Shown: positions 8,804 to 18,111 of the stretch, piece by piece
Numbering within the stretch: position 1 is the first letter of the stretch
Layout of the letters: each line of letters opens with the position of its first letter
Origin: Paenibacillus sp. FSL A5-0031
GTDB lineage: Bacteria; Bacillota; Bacilli; Paenibacillales; Paenibacillaceae
Direction: 5' to 3'
Length of the DNA stretch: 64,000 nucleotides
NCBI RefSeq assembly: GCF_001956295.1
Contig: NZ_MRTD01000005.1
Coordinates: 62,001 to 126,000, forward strand
Program-made: the position numbers and the translations under genes
The notes under the pieces: generated by a model
What the model was told of the DNA's origin: nothing
The model's input: the letters and a program-made list of their open reading frames with translations, nothing else
The model's database searches: none

Positions 8804-10627
8804 ATGAAGCGGGTACTCGCGGTGATTGGGTGGTTCAAAAATCAGGAGCTGGCACGAAAGCTCATCCTCATAAACTTTATACTCATCGTGCTTCCACTCA
8901 GCGTTATGGGGTATTTCGCATTCACTCGGTTTGCTTCGACGCTTGAGCAGAAGGTCGGCGACTATCAACTGCAGACCATGAAGCAGCTGACGCTAAATCT
9001 GGATACTTATATGGCAGAATTAGATCGTTTGACGCTTATGCCCTATCAATATGAGCAAATTACAGCTTTTCTAGAGAGCAAGCGTGAGCAGGGTCAGGCT
9101 TTAACACTGGAAGAGATTAAGCAATTAAACAGCTTTGTCTCCCAAGTATTTCTGAACGGCCGCATCGATATTGTGGGTGTCTCGTTATTTGGGGAAAGCG
9201 GCGCATCCTATGTTGTACTGCCGGAAAGCCAATATGTCACGACGTATCGACTAGATGAGAATGCGCAGTGGCTCCAAAACGAGAAGGGCGGCAACGGACA
9301 ATCCATTTTTATTACAACCCACAATATTCAGTCTACCAGCGGAACGGTATACCCCGTGTTCTCTATTGCAAGGGAGCTGCGCAGCTTTGATAGCGGGAAA
9401 AAGCTTGGATATATCGTTATTGATGTAGATCCAACGGTCATTCATAAGATGATATCGCAGGTTACGCTCGGAACGAAGGAAGCTTTATATATTATGGATC
9501 AAGACGGTGGAGTCGTTGTCGGTAAAAATCGAACGATGCCGCAAGAGGCTTTGGGAGGCCTTTATAAGGATAAAGCGCCGGAAGGGGTTACACACGCTGC
9601 ACTTAACGGAGAGCGGCAGCTCGTTTCTTACGTGACGTCATCGATCACCAATTGGACGACAGTTGGAGTCGTTCCGGTGTCGGAGCTGATGAAGGACAGT
9701 TTAATTATGCGGAATTCGATTATTCTGTTTGGTGTCATCTGTATGGGCCTTGCTATGCTTATGTCGGTATTCCTTGCGTTTCGAATAACAGAGCCGCTGC
9801 GAGGTTTAATTAGGCTCATGCGCAAGGTGGAACGCGGCGATCTTCTCGTATCCTTTCCCGTCAAGCAATGGGATGAAGTTGGCCATTTGGGCAAAGCGTT
9901 CAATACGATGGTATCCAAGCTAAGCGAGCTTGGTTACTTGCTTTATGAGACAGAGATTCGCGAGAAGGATGCGCAGATTGCGGCTTTGCAAAGCAAAATC
10001 AATCCGCATTTTTTGTATAATACGCTTGGATCGATCAGTATGTATGCAGAAGTCGACGGCAATCAAGAGGTTGTCAAAATGACGAATAATTTAAGCAGGC
10101 TGCTGCGTTACAGCTTGAGCAGCCAGAAAGAACATGTCAACCTTGGGGATGAGCTGGGACATGTCTTGGGTTACATGACGATTCAAAAAATGCGCTATGA
10201 GGATCGGATCGATTTTCGATTAGACCGAGAAGAAGCTTCTTTGACCTGTATGGTCATTCCCTTAATTATTCAACCGATTGTCGAGAACGCCATTAACCAC
10301 GGCATCGATCAGGGTGTGGGCAACGGGCGAATTACATTAACCTGCAAAATAGAAGAAAACGTGCTGCGTATTATCATTGAAGACGATGGTATTGGGATGA
10401 CGGAGGAGCAGCTCGCGGATATTCGCCGACGACTTCAGCATTCGAAGGATTTAGGAGGCAGCTCCGGCAATGGATTATTAAATGTCCATCGTAGAATTGT
10501 TCTTCATTATGGTGAATCGTATGGTTTAATGCTGGAGAGCATGCCATATCAAGGCTTGAAAGTTACGATGACTTTTCCTGCTGTATTTGAGAAGCCTGAT
10601 CAAATGAAAGGGGATGCTCATGCCTAG
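8804..10627 (+). CDS. YesM-type sensor histidine kinase
   Basis: A 607-residue membrane sensor. Two membrane helices (about residues 20-42 and 300-322) enclose a large extracellular Cache-like domain of roughly 255 residues. Then come a HAMP segment (LRGLIRLMRKVERGDLLVSF), a His_kinase domain with the phosphoacceptor His402 in INPHFLYNTL, and a HATPase domain (PIVENAINHGI, EDDGIGM, GNGLLNVHRR). This is the LytS/YesM class that partners AraC-type response regulators of sugar uptake loci. AAGGAGAT lies just before the ATG, and the gene overlaps the following regulator by eight bases. Confidence 0.93.
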   Translation: MKRVLAVIGWFKNQELARKLILINFILIVLPLSVMGYFAFTRFASTLEQKVGDYQLQTMKQLTLNLDTYMAELDRLTLMPYQYEQITAFLESKREQGQALTLEEIKQLNSFVSQVFLNGRIDIVGVSLFGESGASYVVLPESQYVTTYRLDENAQWLQNEKGGNGQSIFITTHNIQSTSGTVYPVFSIARELRSFDSGKKLGYIVIDVDPTVIHKMISQVTLGTKEALYIMDQDGGVVVGKNRTMPQEALGGLYKDKAPEGVTHAALNGERQLVSYVTSSITNWTTVGVVPVSELMKDSLIMRNSIILFGVICMGLAMLMSVFLAFRITEPLRGLIRLMRKVERGDLLVSFPVKQWDEVGHLGKAFNTMVSKLSELGYLLYETEIREKDAQIAALQSKINPHFLYNTLGSISMYAEVDGNQEVVKMTNNLSRLLRYSLSSQKEHVNLGDELGHVLGYMTIQKMRYEDRIDFRLDREEASLTCMVIPLIIQPIVENAINHGIDQGVGNGRITLTCKIEENVLRIIIEDDGIGMTEEQLADIRRRLQHSKDLGGSSGNGLLNVHRRIVLHYGESYGLMLESMPYQGLKVTMTFPAVFEKPDQMKGDAHA

Positions 10628-12245
10628 AATCGTTATTGTAGATGATGAATCGATATTTAGAAAAGGCTTGCGCAAAATGATAATAGAACTCGACCCGGAA
10701 TGGGAGGTCGTTGGTGAAGCGCGGGATGGTTATGAAGCATTGCAGCTGGTGGAGGAGCTTGAGCCAGAAGCTATTCTGACGGATATTCGGATGCCTCGCA
10801 TGGATGGCATTCAATTGCAGCAGATGATGAAGGAGCGTTTTCCGCATGTGTTATGTGTCGTTATAAGCGGGTTTGATGATTTTGTCTATATTCAGCAATC
10901 GATGAGGCAAGGCGCGAAGGATTATATGATGAAGCCGATTGAGCGCGAAGAGCTGGATAAGGTGCTTCAAATGCTTAAAGAGAAAGTACAGCTTAGCCAA
11001 GCGGTTCCGGTTAGCAATCCCCATCGTGATGAGCATCGGATTAGGCAGCATGTAAGTGAACATCTGTTAACTGGCCTTCTGAAGGGCAGCGTGAATGAAG
11101 CGGATTTGGAGCTGCTTCGGACCATTGGGATCGACTTTCATCAACCTTACTTCACCTGCATGGTTGTGAAATTAGACAAAAATTCAATCGGCAGTGAGCG
11201 GTATAATCAAGCTGATCCTTCTTTGTTTCAATTGTATATTCAACAGCTCGTGCAAGAAGTGCTGAGCAGGAGAACAAATGGCTTTTGTTTCATCATGTCG
11301 GAGACGGAAGTAGCGGCGCTGCTAAATATTGAGGATAGTGACCAAGCGATGGCTGCCGTGCGGGAAATAGGCGAGACGATTCGCAGACAAATTACAAGCT
11401 TATCGAATATGACGGTCACGATCGGCATAGGCCAGGTGGCAAAGGGCTTTAAATCGATATCCGATGCGTACAACGAAGCGGAAATTGCTTTGCTTCACAG
11501 GCTCATCGTTGGCGGAGATAAAGTGTTAGTCTACAGTGATTTAGGCACGGAAGATCGTTTCAAAGGTGAACTGAAAAAATGGTCGTGGGAGAAGCTGGAT
11601 CTGGCCATGAATGAGGGGAAGCTGGAACAGGTCGCGGCGGCAGCCCATGCTTTCGTTAGTGAGCTTTGCCTTGATGCCAAAACGCCGGAAACCGTGCATC
11701 AGCAGCTATGCAAGCTGCTCATTCATTATTATGAAGCAGCAGGGCGGCTGCGGTTAACGAAGCAGTGGCTGGGCATGAAGGATATGAAAACCGTTCTATT
11801 TGATATTTGCTCGATCTCTTCCAGAGAAGAGCTGATGGATGCATGCTCGCAGCTGCTCGTTCGTTTAGCCGTATGTATCGCTGAGAGTACGGCGCAGCCT
11901 GAGCATGATCCCATTGAAAAATCGATTCGATATATTGAACAGCATTATTCCAAAGCGCTGACGCTTAAAGAGGTAGCCGATTCCGTCTATTTAAATGCAG
12001 CATATTTCAGCACCTTGTTCAAGAAGCAAACCGGGAAATCCTTCGTTGAGCGGCTTACTGAGATTCGAATCTTTGAAGCGAAGCGGCAAATGGTTCAAAC
12101 CGATAATAAAATTGCTACGATAGCTGAACATACGGGCTTCACGAATATCCGCCATTTTAACCGTGTGTTTCGCAATGAAACCGGTATGTCGCCAAAGGAA
12201 TACCGTGAAGATATCCATATCAAACCGAATGTTATGCAGAACTAG
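10620..12245 (+). CDS. YesN-type response regulator with AraC DNA-binding domain
   Basis: A 541-residue regulator. The N-terminal receiver has the phosphoacceptor Asp55 in LTDIRMPRMDG, with DD near residues 8-9 and a conserved Lys in YMMKPIE. A central linker of about 270 residues follows, and a C-terminal pair of AraC helix-turn-helix motifs (LKEVADSVYLNAAYFSTLFKK and IAEHTGFTNIRHFNRVFR). The second ATG at 10620 is used because AAAGGGG ends six bases before it. With the upstream kinase it very probably controls the binding protein/permease/GH43 genes of this locus. Confidence 0.93.
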   Translation: MPRIVIVDDESIFRKGLRKMIIELDPEWEVVGEARDGYEALQLVEELEPEAILTDIRMPRMDGIQLQQMMKERFPHVLCVVISGFDDFVYIQQSMRQGAKDYMMKPIEREELDKVLQMLKEKVQLSQAVPVSNPHRDEHRIRQHVSEHLLTGLLKGSVNEADLELLRTIGIDFHQPYFTCMVVKLDKNSIGSERYNQADPSLFQLYIQQLVQEVLSRRTNGFCFIMSETEVAALLNIEDSDQAMAAVREIGETIRRQITSLSNMTVTIGIGQVAKGFKSISDAYNEAEIALLHRLIVGGDKVLVYSDLGTEDRFKGELKKWSWEKLDLAMNEGKLEQVAAAAHAFVSELCLDAKTPETVHQQLCKLLIHYYEAAGRLRLTKQWLGMKDMKTVLFDICSISSREELMDACSQLLVRLAVCIAESTAQPEHDPIEKSIRYIEQHYSKALTLKEVADSVYLNAAYFSTLFKKQTGKSFVERLTEIRIFEAKRQMVQTDNKIATIAEHTGFTNIRHFNRVFRNETGMSPKEYREDIHIKPNVMQN

Positions 12246-12248
12246 CTG

Positions 12249-13148
12249 CTAGTAGGCGACGTAAACTTGAATGTCCTGATCATAATTCCCGAATTGTTTG
12301 CCGAACATGCTTAGCCCGCCGCTGTGCGTTGCAGTCTCCGGCGCACATATACGGAATCTGATGTCGTCGCCAAAGCCAACATCAAGATCCGTTATCGTCC
12401 GGTCAGACATCCGAATGCCATCGATGAAGGAGCCTCCTGAGTCGATGGTTATTTGTTTCAGCAAGCCATGCTGAGTCCCCAAATCCCACCAGCTCGGCGT
12501 ATACACACCCTTTACTGCACCGAAGTCTCCTGGGCAAGTCCATACTCCGAGCAAGATGTCATTAATATAAAAGGAAAGATCAGAAGGCCAGTTCTCGTTG
12601 TAGTGCGGTGCTTCCGAGCATATTTCAAGCGATATGGAAATGCTTTTTGCCGATTGTTTTCCTACTAAATAATTAGGAATGCGATATTCAATATAGCCGC
12701 TTCCGAACCACAGATGGCATGCCTTCACATGCTCAGGATCGGAGAAGTAGCGCGGGTCATCCACCATGCCGATAATTTTGGTATCCGATGTCAGTCCGCA
12801 AGTAGGTTTTACTTCATAAGAGGAATATTGACCAATTGGAATGGATACGGCATACCTATTTTGAATGGCTTGCTCCTTCACACGAAATTGCAGCGTAGCA
12901 GAATCGAGTGTGAGATGGCATACCTTCTGACGGCCTCTCGTGCTGGGCACACTTTCTGTCGTAATAATGGATGCTTCTTCAAGCTTCTGAATATGCTTAG
13001 TCACGATGGCTGACGAAATGCCTAGCGCTTCAGCTATTTCTTTAATGTTCATTGGTTTAATATTTAATAATTCAATGATCTTCACTCTTGTGTCCGATGC
13101 AAAGCATTCAAGAAATTTGATATTGCGGCTGTTAACCTCTATGTTCAT
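12249..13148 (-). CDS. ArsR-type HTH regulator with uncharacterised C-terminal domain
   Basis: A 299-residue protein. The first 75 residues are a winged helix-turn-helix of the ArsR type (SDTRVKIIELL, IKEIAEALGISSAIVTKHIQKLEEASII). The remaining roughly 200 residues look beta-rich with many Trp, Gly and Asp residues (ACHLWFGSGYIEYRIP, SFYINDILLGVWTCPGDFG, FRICAP). That part could be a jelly-roll ligand-binding domain, but I do not recognise it. GAGG lies eight bases upstream of the ATG. The gene converges on the YesN-type regulator with a three-base gap. A sugar-responsive repressor is plausible from context only. Confidence 0.75.
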   Translation of the reverse strand: MNIEVNSRNIKFLECFASDTRVKIIELLNIKPMNIKEIAEALGISSAIVTKHIQKLEEASIITTESVPSTRGRQKVCHLTLDSATLQFRVKEQAIQNRYAVSIPIGQYSSYEVKPTCGLTSDTKIIGMVDDPRYFSDPEHVKACHLWFGSGYIEYRIPNYLVGKQSAKSISISLEICSEAPHYNENWPSDLSFYINDILLGVWTCPGDFGAVKGVYTPSWWDLGTQHGLLKQITIDSGGSFIDGIRMSDRTITDLDVGFGDDIRFRICAPETATHSGGLSMFGKQFGNYDQDIQVYVAY

Positions 13149-13253
13149 CGATTGATCCTCATTCCGTTATGTTTGCTAACATTATATAATTCGAAAGTTA
13201 ATTACACAACTCAAATGTTTACTAATTAAAGCGTTTGAACGTTGTAAATAAAA

Positions 13254-13302
13254 GAAGAGGGTGTCCTGATGGCCTGTATAGACCAAAAGGATCACCCTCT
13301 TC
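13254..13302 (-). terminator. Rho-independent terminator
   Basis: GAAGAGGGTG pairs with CACCCTCTTC in a ten-pair outer stem enclosing a partly paired loop. Read on the minus strand it is followed by TTTTATTT. It ends transcription of the small gene at 13329-13556. Confidence 0.75.
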
Positions 13303-13328
13303 GTATTTCGGTATATGGGAAGTCTAGA

Positions 13329-13556
13329 TTAATATAGGGAAATGGTTAGAGTGTCACGTTCGAAATAAGAATGAAGCGTTGCCTCACTGCCTACAATTTC
13401 TACGCTAATAAGCGATTTGATACATGTTTTAAGTGCGTTTTTGCCTGTTGTCAGTTTACGATTAAGTACTGCGGTCAATTTCTCAATGGCTTGCTTATTT
13501 GTATCTGTTAAATAGACAGGTATCGTTTTATTTTGGAACATCAGCATCGTTTTCAT
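13329..13556 (-). CDS. Small protein of unknown function
   Basis: A 75-residue protein with no membrane segment, signal peptide or cysteine pair. It is Lys/Thr-rich with an amphipathic middle (NKQAIEKLTAVLNRKLTTGKN) and a beta-like tail. The start at 13556 is preferred to the ATG at 13571 because GGAGG lies eight bases upstream of the former; the longer version would place the ribosome site inside the gene. It stands alone between two regulators and has its own terminator. I do not recognise it. Confidence 0.6.
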   Translation of the reverse strand: MKTMLMFQNKTIPVYLTDTNKQAIEKLTAVLNRKLTTGKNALKTCIKSLISVEIVGSEATLHSYFERDTLTISLY

Positions 13557-13696
13557 AGTATGGACCTCCATCCCGCGAAGGATTTTTTTTTATAGTGTAA
13601 CGTACAATTATTAAATAATTCTTAAAATTCGGTGAGTATTTGGTTACAAAGCTGTAACTTTTGAGTAAATGACCAAATCATACACGTTTTTTCTTA

Positions 13697-14608
13697 TTAT
13701 GGACGACGATCCGACGATTCAAGCTGTTTTTTGCGAAACTGGGAAGGCGTGCATTTCATCATTTTGCGAAATACTTTGACGAAATAACTAATATGATCGA
13801 ATCCGACATCAAGCGCTACAGCTGCTATTTTGAGCTCTGGCTTCAGAAGCAGCTCCGTTGCTTGTCTAATTCGATAAGCATTCAAATACTCAATTGGCGT
13901 TTGTCTGGTCATCGTCTTGAAGAATCGGCAAAACTGACCTTCGCTCATCGGAATTTGATCAGCAATTTCTGCGATCCGTATAGGGCGCTGGAAATGATTT
14001 TGCATATAAACAATAGCGGTCTTCAGTCTGTCAATTTTTGTAGAGTCGGCATTGCTTGTTTCACTTCTGTTGCAAAACTTGCTTTGCGCGGCAATTTCAT
14101 GAAGCATTAAATAAAAGTGACCCTTCACCGCGGTCTCGTGACCAGGCTTCTGACTTTGACATACGTTCATAATGCATTGCAAATGCTGAAGCAGCGCGAT
14201 TTCCCATTCTGTTTTTGGCTGAATATGTCTAGGAAACGTCTTTTTCTTGTCCTGAAGCGGTGAAATAAATCGTTCCTGTACGGCATCATAGCTGGCACTG
14301 GCGAGCAAATGAGTATCGAACACGATGGCGCAAAAAGAACAGGCAGTATCGCCTTGTGCATGACCAGCATGAATGTCGCCACCGTCTATAAAAACAGCTT
14401 CGCCTGCTTTTACAATGAAATAATCGGTATCAACCTGGAACAGCACTTCACCTTCAAGCACATAAAAAAACTCTGCTTCAGCATGCCAATGACAATCCAG
14501 AACGGGGACGCCAGCCTCTTCATGTTCAATCCAGTAGGCGGCAAGCGGGAACATATTGTCGCCATGCAGCCGGTCTTCTTTTAAGGCGTGCCTAGTTGTT
14601 TGATCCAT
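13697..14608 (-). CDS. AraC-family regulator with N-terminal cupin
   Basis: A 303-residue regulator. The N-terminal half is a cupin sensor domain (DCHWHAEAEFFYVLEGEVLF, then EAVFIDGGDIHAGH). The C-terminal half carries two helix-turn-helix motifs (RIAEIADQIPMSEGQFCRFFK and IAAVALDVGFDHISYFVKVFRK). The start at 14608 is chosen because AGGAGG lies nine bases upstream. It is divergent from the alpha-xylosidase gene across about 170 bases and is the obvious candidate for its transcriptional activator, with a sugar such as xylose or isoprimeverose as a possible effector (inference). Confidence 0.9.
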   Translation of the reverse strand: MDQTTRHALKEDRLHGDNMFPLAAYWIEHEEAGVPVLDCHWHAEAEFFYVLEGEVLFQVDTDYFIVKAGEAVFIDGGDIHAGHAQGDTACSFCAIVFDTHLLASASYDAVQERFISPLQDKKKTFPRHIQPKTEWEIALLQHLQCIMNVCQSQKPGHETAVKGHFYLMLHEIAAQSKFCNRSETSNADSTKIDRLKTAIVYMQNHFQRPIRIAEIADQIPMSEGQFCRFFKTMTRQTPIEYLNAYRIRQATELLLKPELKIAAVALDVGFDHISYFVKVFRKMMKCTPSQFRKKQLESSDRRP

Positions 14609-14722
14609 TTTGAGAGGCCTCCTGTGCTTGATGCGAGTTAGTTGCCATTCCATAGAGGCATATCGTCAAAATAGTGCTATAGATGAGCAGTATTCTGTTA
14701 GAATTATTCGATTAATTATCAG

Positions 14723-14728
14723 TATAAT
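14723..14728 (+). promoter_or_regulatory. Putative -10 element for the alpha-xylosidase gene
   Basis: A perfect TATAAT stands about 50 bases upstream of the start at 14780, but no good -35 hexamer lies 17 bases before it. That is what one expects of a promoter depending on an activator such as the divergent AraC-type protein. Confidence 0.45.
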
Positions 14729-14779
14729 GCAATTATATAGGATTGCAAATAAAACTAAACAGGAAGGTTGGTTCAGTCG

Positions 14780-17101
14780 ATGAAATTTACAGACGGCAAC
14801 TGGCTCATTCGTGATGAATACAAAGTATTAGGGGCTGTACAAGTCCATGATTTCGAGCATAAGGATGGCAAACTAACTGCTTATGCTTCGCCACAACCTA
14901 TCTATAATCGCTCTAATATGCTGGATACGATGTTGTTAACGGTCCATTTTCATTCTCCGCTGCCAGGCATTATTGGCGTTAAGCTTGTGCATCATGCAGG
15001 CGTTCGGGAGCGTGGCCCAGTGTTCGAGTTGTCCTCGCAAACTGGCGACCATGTTGTAATCGAAGAAAATGATGAACGGGCTGTTCTAACAAGCGGCAGC
15101 CTCAGCGTTCATATCCGTAAAGGAGCCGTATGGGCGGTGGATTTCTATCGCGCGGGCGAGCGGATTACGGGAAGTACGCAAAAATCGATGGCCTACATTA
15201 AAGAAGACAACGGCAATACGTTTATGCGCGAAGAATTGGATGTTGGTGTTGGCGAGTGGGTATATGGCCTTGGCGAGCGCTTCACGCCTTTCGTAAGAAA
15301 CGGACAAGTCGTCGACCTCTGGAACAAAGACGGGGGCACAAGCTCGGAGCAATCGTACAAAAATATTCCTTTCTACATGACCAATAAGGGATATGGCGTA
15401 TTCGTCAATCATCCAGAGCTGGTATCATTCGAGATCGCTTCGGAAAAAGTGAAAAAAGTGCAATTCAGTGTGTCAGGAGAATCACTCGAATATTTCATTA
15501 TCGATGGTCCGAGCATGAAGGATGTTCTTCATAAATATACAGATTTGACTGGCAAGCCAGCGCTGCCGCCGGCATGGACATTTGGATTATGGCTTACCAC
15601 TTCATTTACGACTAACTATGATGAAGCAACAGTTAATTCATTCGTCGATGGCATGGCAGAACGTGATCTTCCATTGCATGTGTTCCACTTCGATTGTTTC
15701 TGGATGCGTGAGTTTCATTGGACCGATTTCAAGTGGGATGAGCGGGTATTCCCAGACCCTGTCGGCATGCTGTCGCGGCTCAAAGAAAAAGGGCTTAAAA
15801 TTTGCGTGTGGATCAATCCATACATTGCTCAGCGCTCGCGTTTGTTCGAGGAAGGCAAACAAAATGGCTATTTGGTGAAAAAGCCAAACGGCGATGTATG
15901 GCAATGGGATTTGTGGCAGCCAGGCATGGCGCTCGTTGATTTCACAAACCCAGCAGCATGCAAGTGGTACGCAAATTATCTGCGTGAGCTTGTCGATATG
16001 GGTGTGGACAGCTTTAAAACCGACTTCGGTGAGCGTATTCCGACCGATGTCGCTTATTTTGACGGCTCCGATCCGATGAAAATGCACAATTACTATACTC
16101 AGCTTTATAACAAAGTCGTATTTGAAGTGCTGGAAGAGAAGCTTGGCCGAAACGAAGCCGCTTTGTTTGCCCGTTCAGCTACGGCAGGCGGACAGAAATT
16201 CCCCGTACATTGGGGCGGTGACTGTTATGCGGATTATGAGTCCATGGCGGAGAGCTTGCGCGGCGGTTTGTCGCTTGGGATGTCGGGCTTCGGCTTCTGG
16301 AGCCACGATATTGGCGGATTCGAGAACACTGCGCCAGAGCATGTATTCAAACGTTGGTTAGCCTTTGGTCTGCTGTCCAGCCATAGCCGCCTGCATGGAA
16401 GCAAATCGTATAGAGTGCCTTGGGCATACGATACGGAAGCGGTAGATGTTACTCGCTTCTTCACGAAGCTGAAATGCCGGATCATGCCTTACTTATTTAA
16501 TACAGCTGTTCAAGCAACTGAGCTGGGCTTGCCTTCGATGCGTGCCATGGTGCTTGAGTTCCCAGAAGATCCGACCAGCGAAATGCTGGACCGCCAATAC
16601 ATGCTGGGCGACTCTATACTGGTAGCTCCAATTTTCAACGAGCAGGGCCATGTCACTTATTATTTGCCAGCTGGAAAATGGACGCATTTGTTATCCGGAG
16701 AAATTGTAGAAGGCGGCTCATGGCGCAAAGAGAAATATGATTTCTTTAGCCTTCCACTATTCGTTCGTCCTAATTCCATTATTGCGCTTGGAGCGAATGA
16801 GGTTAAACCAGATTATGATTATGCGGATGGCGTACAGTTTGAGCTTCATAATCTGGAAGACGGAAAAACAGCTGCAACGGCTGTACGCAATACCAAAGGC
16901 GATACAGAATTGACGATCTCGGCAACACGCCAAGGCGAAGTGATCACTGTTCAATTAGAGGGCAGCGGGAAAGCATTCTCGTTGGCACTGAAGGGGCTAG
17001 GTCCAATTCGTTCTGTCGAAGGGGTAAAAGCTGATGTGAAGGATACAGTTCTGCACATTGCTGCAGGCTCGAAGCAGCTGGCGTTTACTATTCATATCTA
17101 A
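14780..17101 (+). CDS. yicI: Alpha-xylosidase, GH31 (YicI-like)
   Basis: A 773-residue glycoside hydrolase family 31 enzyme, almost exactly the length of E. coli YicI (772). It opens MKFTDGNWLIRDEY as YicI does. The catalytic nucleophile is Asp415 in FKTDFGERIPTDV and the acid/base is Asp481 in HWGGDCYADYESM, matching Asp416 and Asp482 of E. coli. The KTDFGERI signature separates alpha-xylosidases from alpha-glucosidases of this family. It releases alpha-linked xylose from xyloglucan-type oligosaccharides, most likely in the cytoplasm since no signal peptide is seen. The ATG at 14780 fits the family; its AGGAAGG site is rather far, 12 bases upstream. Confidence 0.95.
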   Translation: MKFTDGNWLIRDEYKVLGAVQVHDFEHKDGKLTAYASPQPIYNRSNMLDTMLLTVHFHSPLPGIIGVKLVHHAGVRERGPVFELSSQTGDHVVIEENDERAVLTSGSLSVHIRKGAVWAVDFYRAGERITGSTQKSMAYIKEDNGNTFMREELDVGVGEWVYGLGERFTPFVRNGQVVDLWNKDGGTSSEQSYKNIPFYMTNKGYGVFVNHPELVSFEIASEKVKKVQFSVSGESLEYFIIDGPSMKDVLHKYTDLTGKPALPPAWTFGLWLTTSFTTNYDEATVNSFVDGMAERDLPLHVFHFDCFWMREFHWTDFKWDERVFPDPVGMLSRLKEKGLKICVWINPYIAQRSRLFEEGKQNGYLVKKPNGDVWQWDLWQPGMALVDFTNPAACKWYANYLRELVDMGVDSFKTDFGERIPTDVAYFDGSDPMKMHNYYTQLYNKVVFEVLEEKLGRNEAALFARSATAGGQKFPVHWGGDCYADYESMAESLRGGLSLGMSGFGFWSHDIGGFENTAPEHVFKRWLAFGLLSSHSRLHGSKSYRVPWAYDTEAVDVTRFFTKLKCRIMPYLFNTAVQATELGLPSMRAMVLEFPEDPTSEMLDRQYMLGDSILVAPIFNEQGHVTYYLPAGKWTHLLSGEIVEGGSWRKEKYDFFSLPLFVRPNSIIALGANEVKPDYDYADGVQFELHNLEDGKTAATAVRNTKGDTELTISATRQGEVITVQLEGSGKAFSLALKGLGPIRSVEGVKADVKDTVLHIAAGSKQLAFTIHI

Positions 17102-17111
17102 ACAAATAAGA

Positions 17112-17158
17112 GGCAGCTTCGACCCAGCCGTATGCAGGCTAGGCCGAAGCTGCCCCTT
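17112..17158 (+). terminator. Rho-independent terminator
   Basis: GGCAGCTTCG (17112-17121) pairs perfectly with CGAAGCTGCC (17145-17154), followed by CCTTTT. It ends the alpha-xylosidase transcript. Confidence 0.8.
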
Positions 17159-17241
17159 TTATAGTGCCATTGTACGAGCATTGACCAAAATCGCATAAGA
17201 AAAGACTAATAATACAACTGGTTTTCGCATAGGACTGTCGA

Positions 17242-17247
17242 TATAAT
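17242..17247 (+). promoter_or_regulatory. Putative -10 element for the epimerase gene
   Basis: TATAAT lies 60 bases upstream of the start at 17307. The -35 position reads TGGTTT, a weak match. Confidence 0.4.
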
Positions 17248-17306
17248 AAAGATCAGAAAACAAAATCAAATACATCAAATAATAAATATAAGGGAGTGCA
17301 GCTCAC

Positions 17307-18077
17307 ATGTCACGAATGAATATTGGTTTGCAATTGTACACGTTAAGAGACGCTACCGCACAAGATTTTGAAGGCACGCTTCGCAAGGTTGCAGCAATGG
17401 GTTATGAGGGCGTAGAATTTGCAGGATACGGCGATATCAAAGCTGAAGACATGCGCGACCTGCTTCAAGAATTGAATTTGAAAGCAATCGGCAGCCACGT
17501 TGGCTTGCATCTGCTTGAAGGCAATCTTGATGAGGAAATTGCTTATCTTCAAACCATTGGAGCTAAATATGCTATTTGTCCTTGGTTGCCGGTAGATGCT
17601 CGTGATACAGAAGCATGGCGTGGACATCTCGTGAAATTTGAAGAGTATGGTAAGCGTTTCCGTGAAGCAGGCATTTCTTTTGCTTACCACAACCATGAAT
17701 TTGAATTTGAAGTTGAAATCGACGGCCAAATCGTATTTGACGCTTTGTATGAGCGGATTGATCCGCAATATCTGCAAGTTGAAATGGATATCGGCTGGGT
17801 ACAATACTCCGGCGTAGATCCGCTTGCTTACATTGCAAAATACGCAGGACGTCTGCCGCTTCTTCATTTGAAGGACTTCCGCGCTGGTGAGAAGGGTGGG
17901 CAAATCGATACAGTAGAGCTTGGCCGTGGCGATTTGCCGCTTCTTCCTATTATTGATGCTGCCTCGAAAGCATCTGTTGAATGGATTATTGTTGAGCAGG
18001 ACACTTGTGCGAATCCTCCGATTGAGGCTGTTGCAGAAAGCATGGAATGGTTGAAAACTAATTTTTTGAACAAATAA
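17307..18077 (+). CDS. Sugar phosphate isomerase/epimerase (xylose-isomerase-like TIM barrel)
   Basis: A 256-residue AP-endonuclease-2/IolE-type TIM barrel protein. It opens MNIGLQLYTLRDATAQDFEGTLRKV and has the family metal-site region YHNHEFEFE near residue 130, VEMDIGWVQYSG near 160, and LLHLKDF near 190. IVEQDTC near the C-terminus supplies a further ligand. Members isomerise or epimerise sugars, inosose or keto acids with a divalent metal. The Gfo/Idh dehydrogenase follows after 34 bases, a common pairing for oxidation-epimerisation routes. The exact substrate is not visible. Confidence 0.87.
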   Translation: MSRMNIGLQLYTLRDATAQDFEGTLRKVAAMGYEGVEFAGYGDIKAEDMRDLLQELNLKAIGSHVGLHLLEGNLDEEIAYLQTIGAKYAICPWLPVDARDTEAWRGHLVKFEEYGKRFREAGISFAYHNHEFEFEVEIDGQIVFDALYERIDPQYLQVEMDIGWVQYSGVDPLAYIAKYAGRLPLLHLKDFRAGEKGGQIDTVELGRGDLPLLPIIDAASKASVEWIIVEQDTCANPPIEAVAESMEWLKTNFLNK

Positions 18078-18111
18078 TAATCTAATTGATAATAGATAGG
18101 GGAAAATATTC

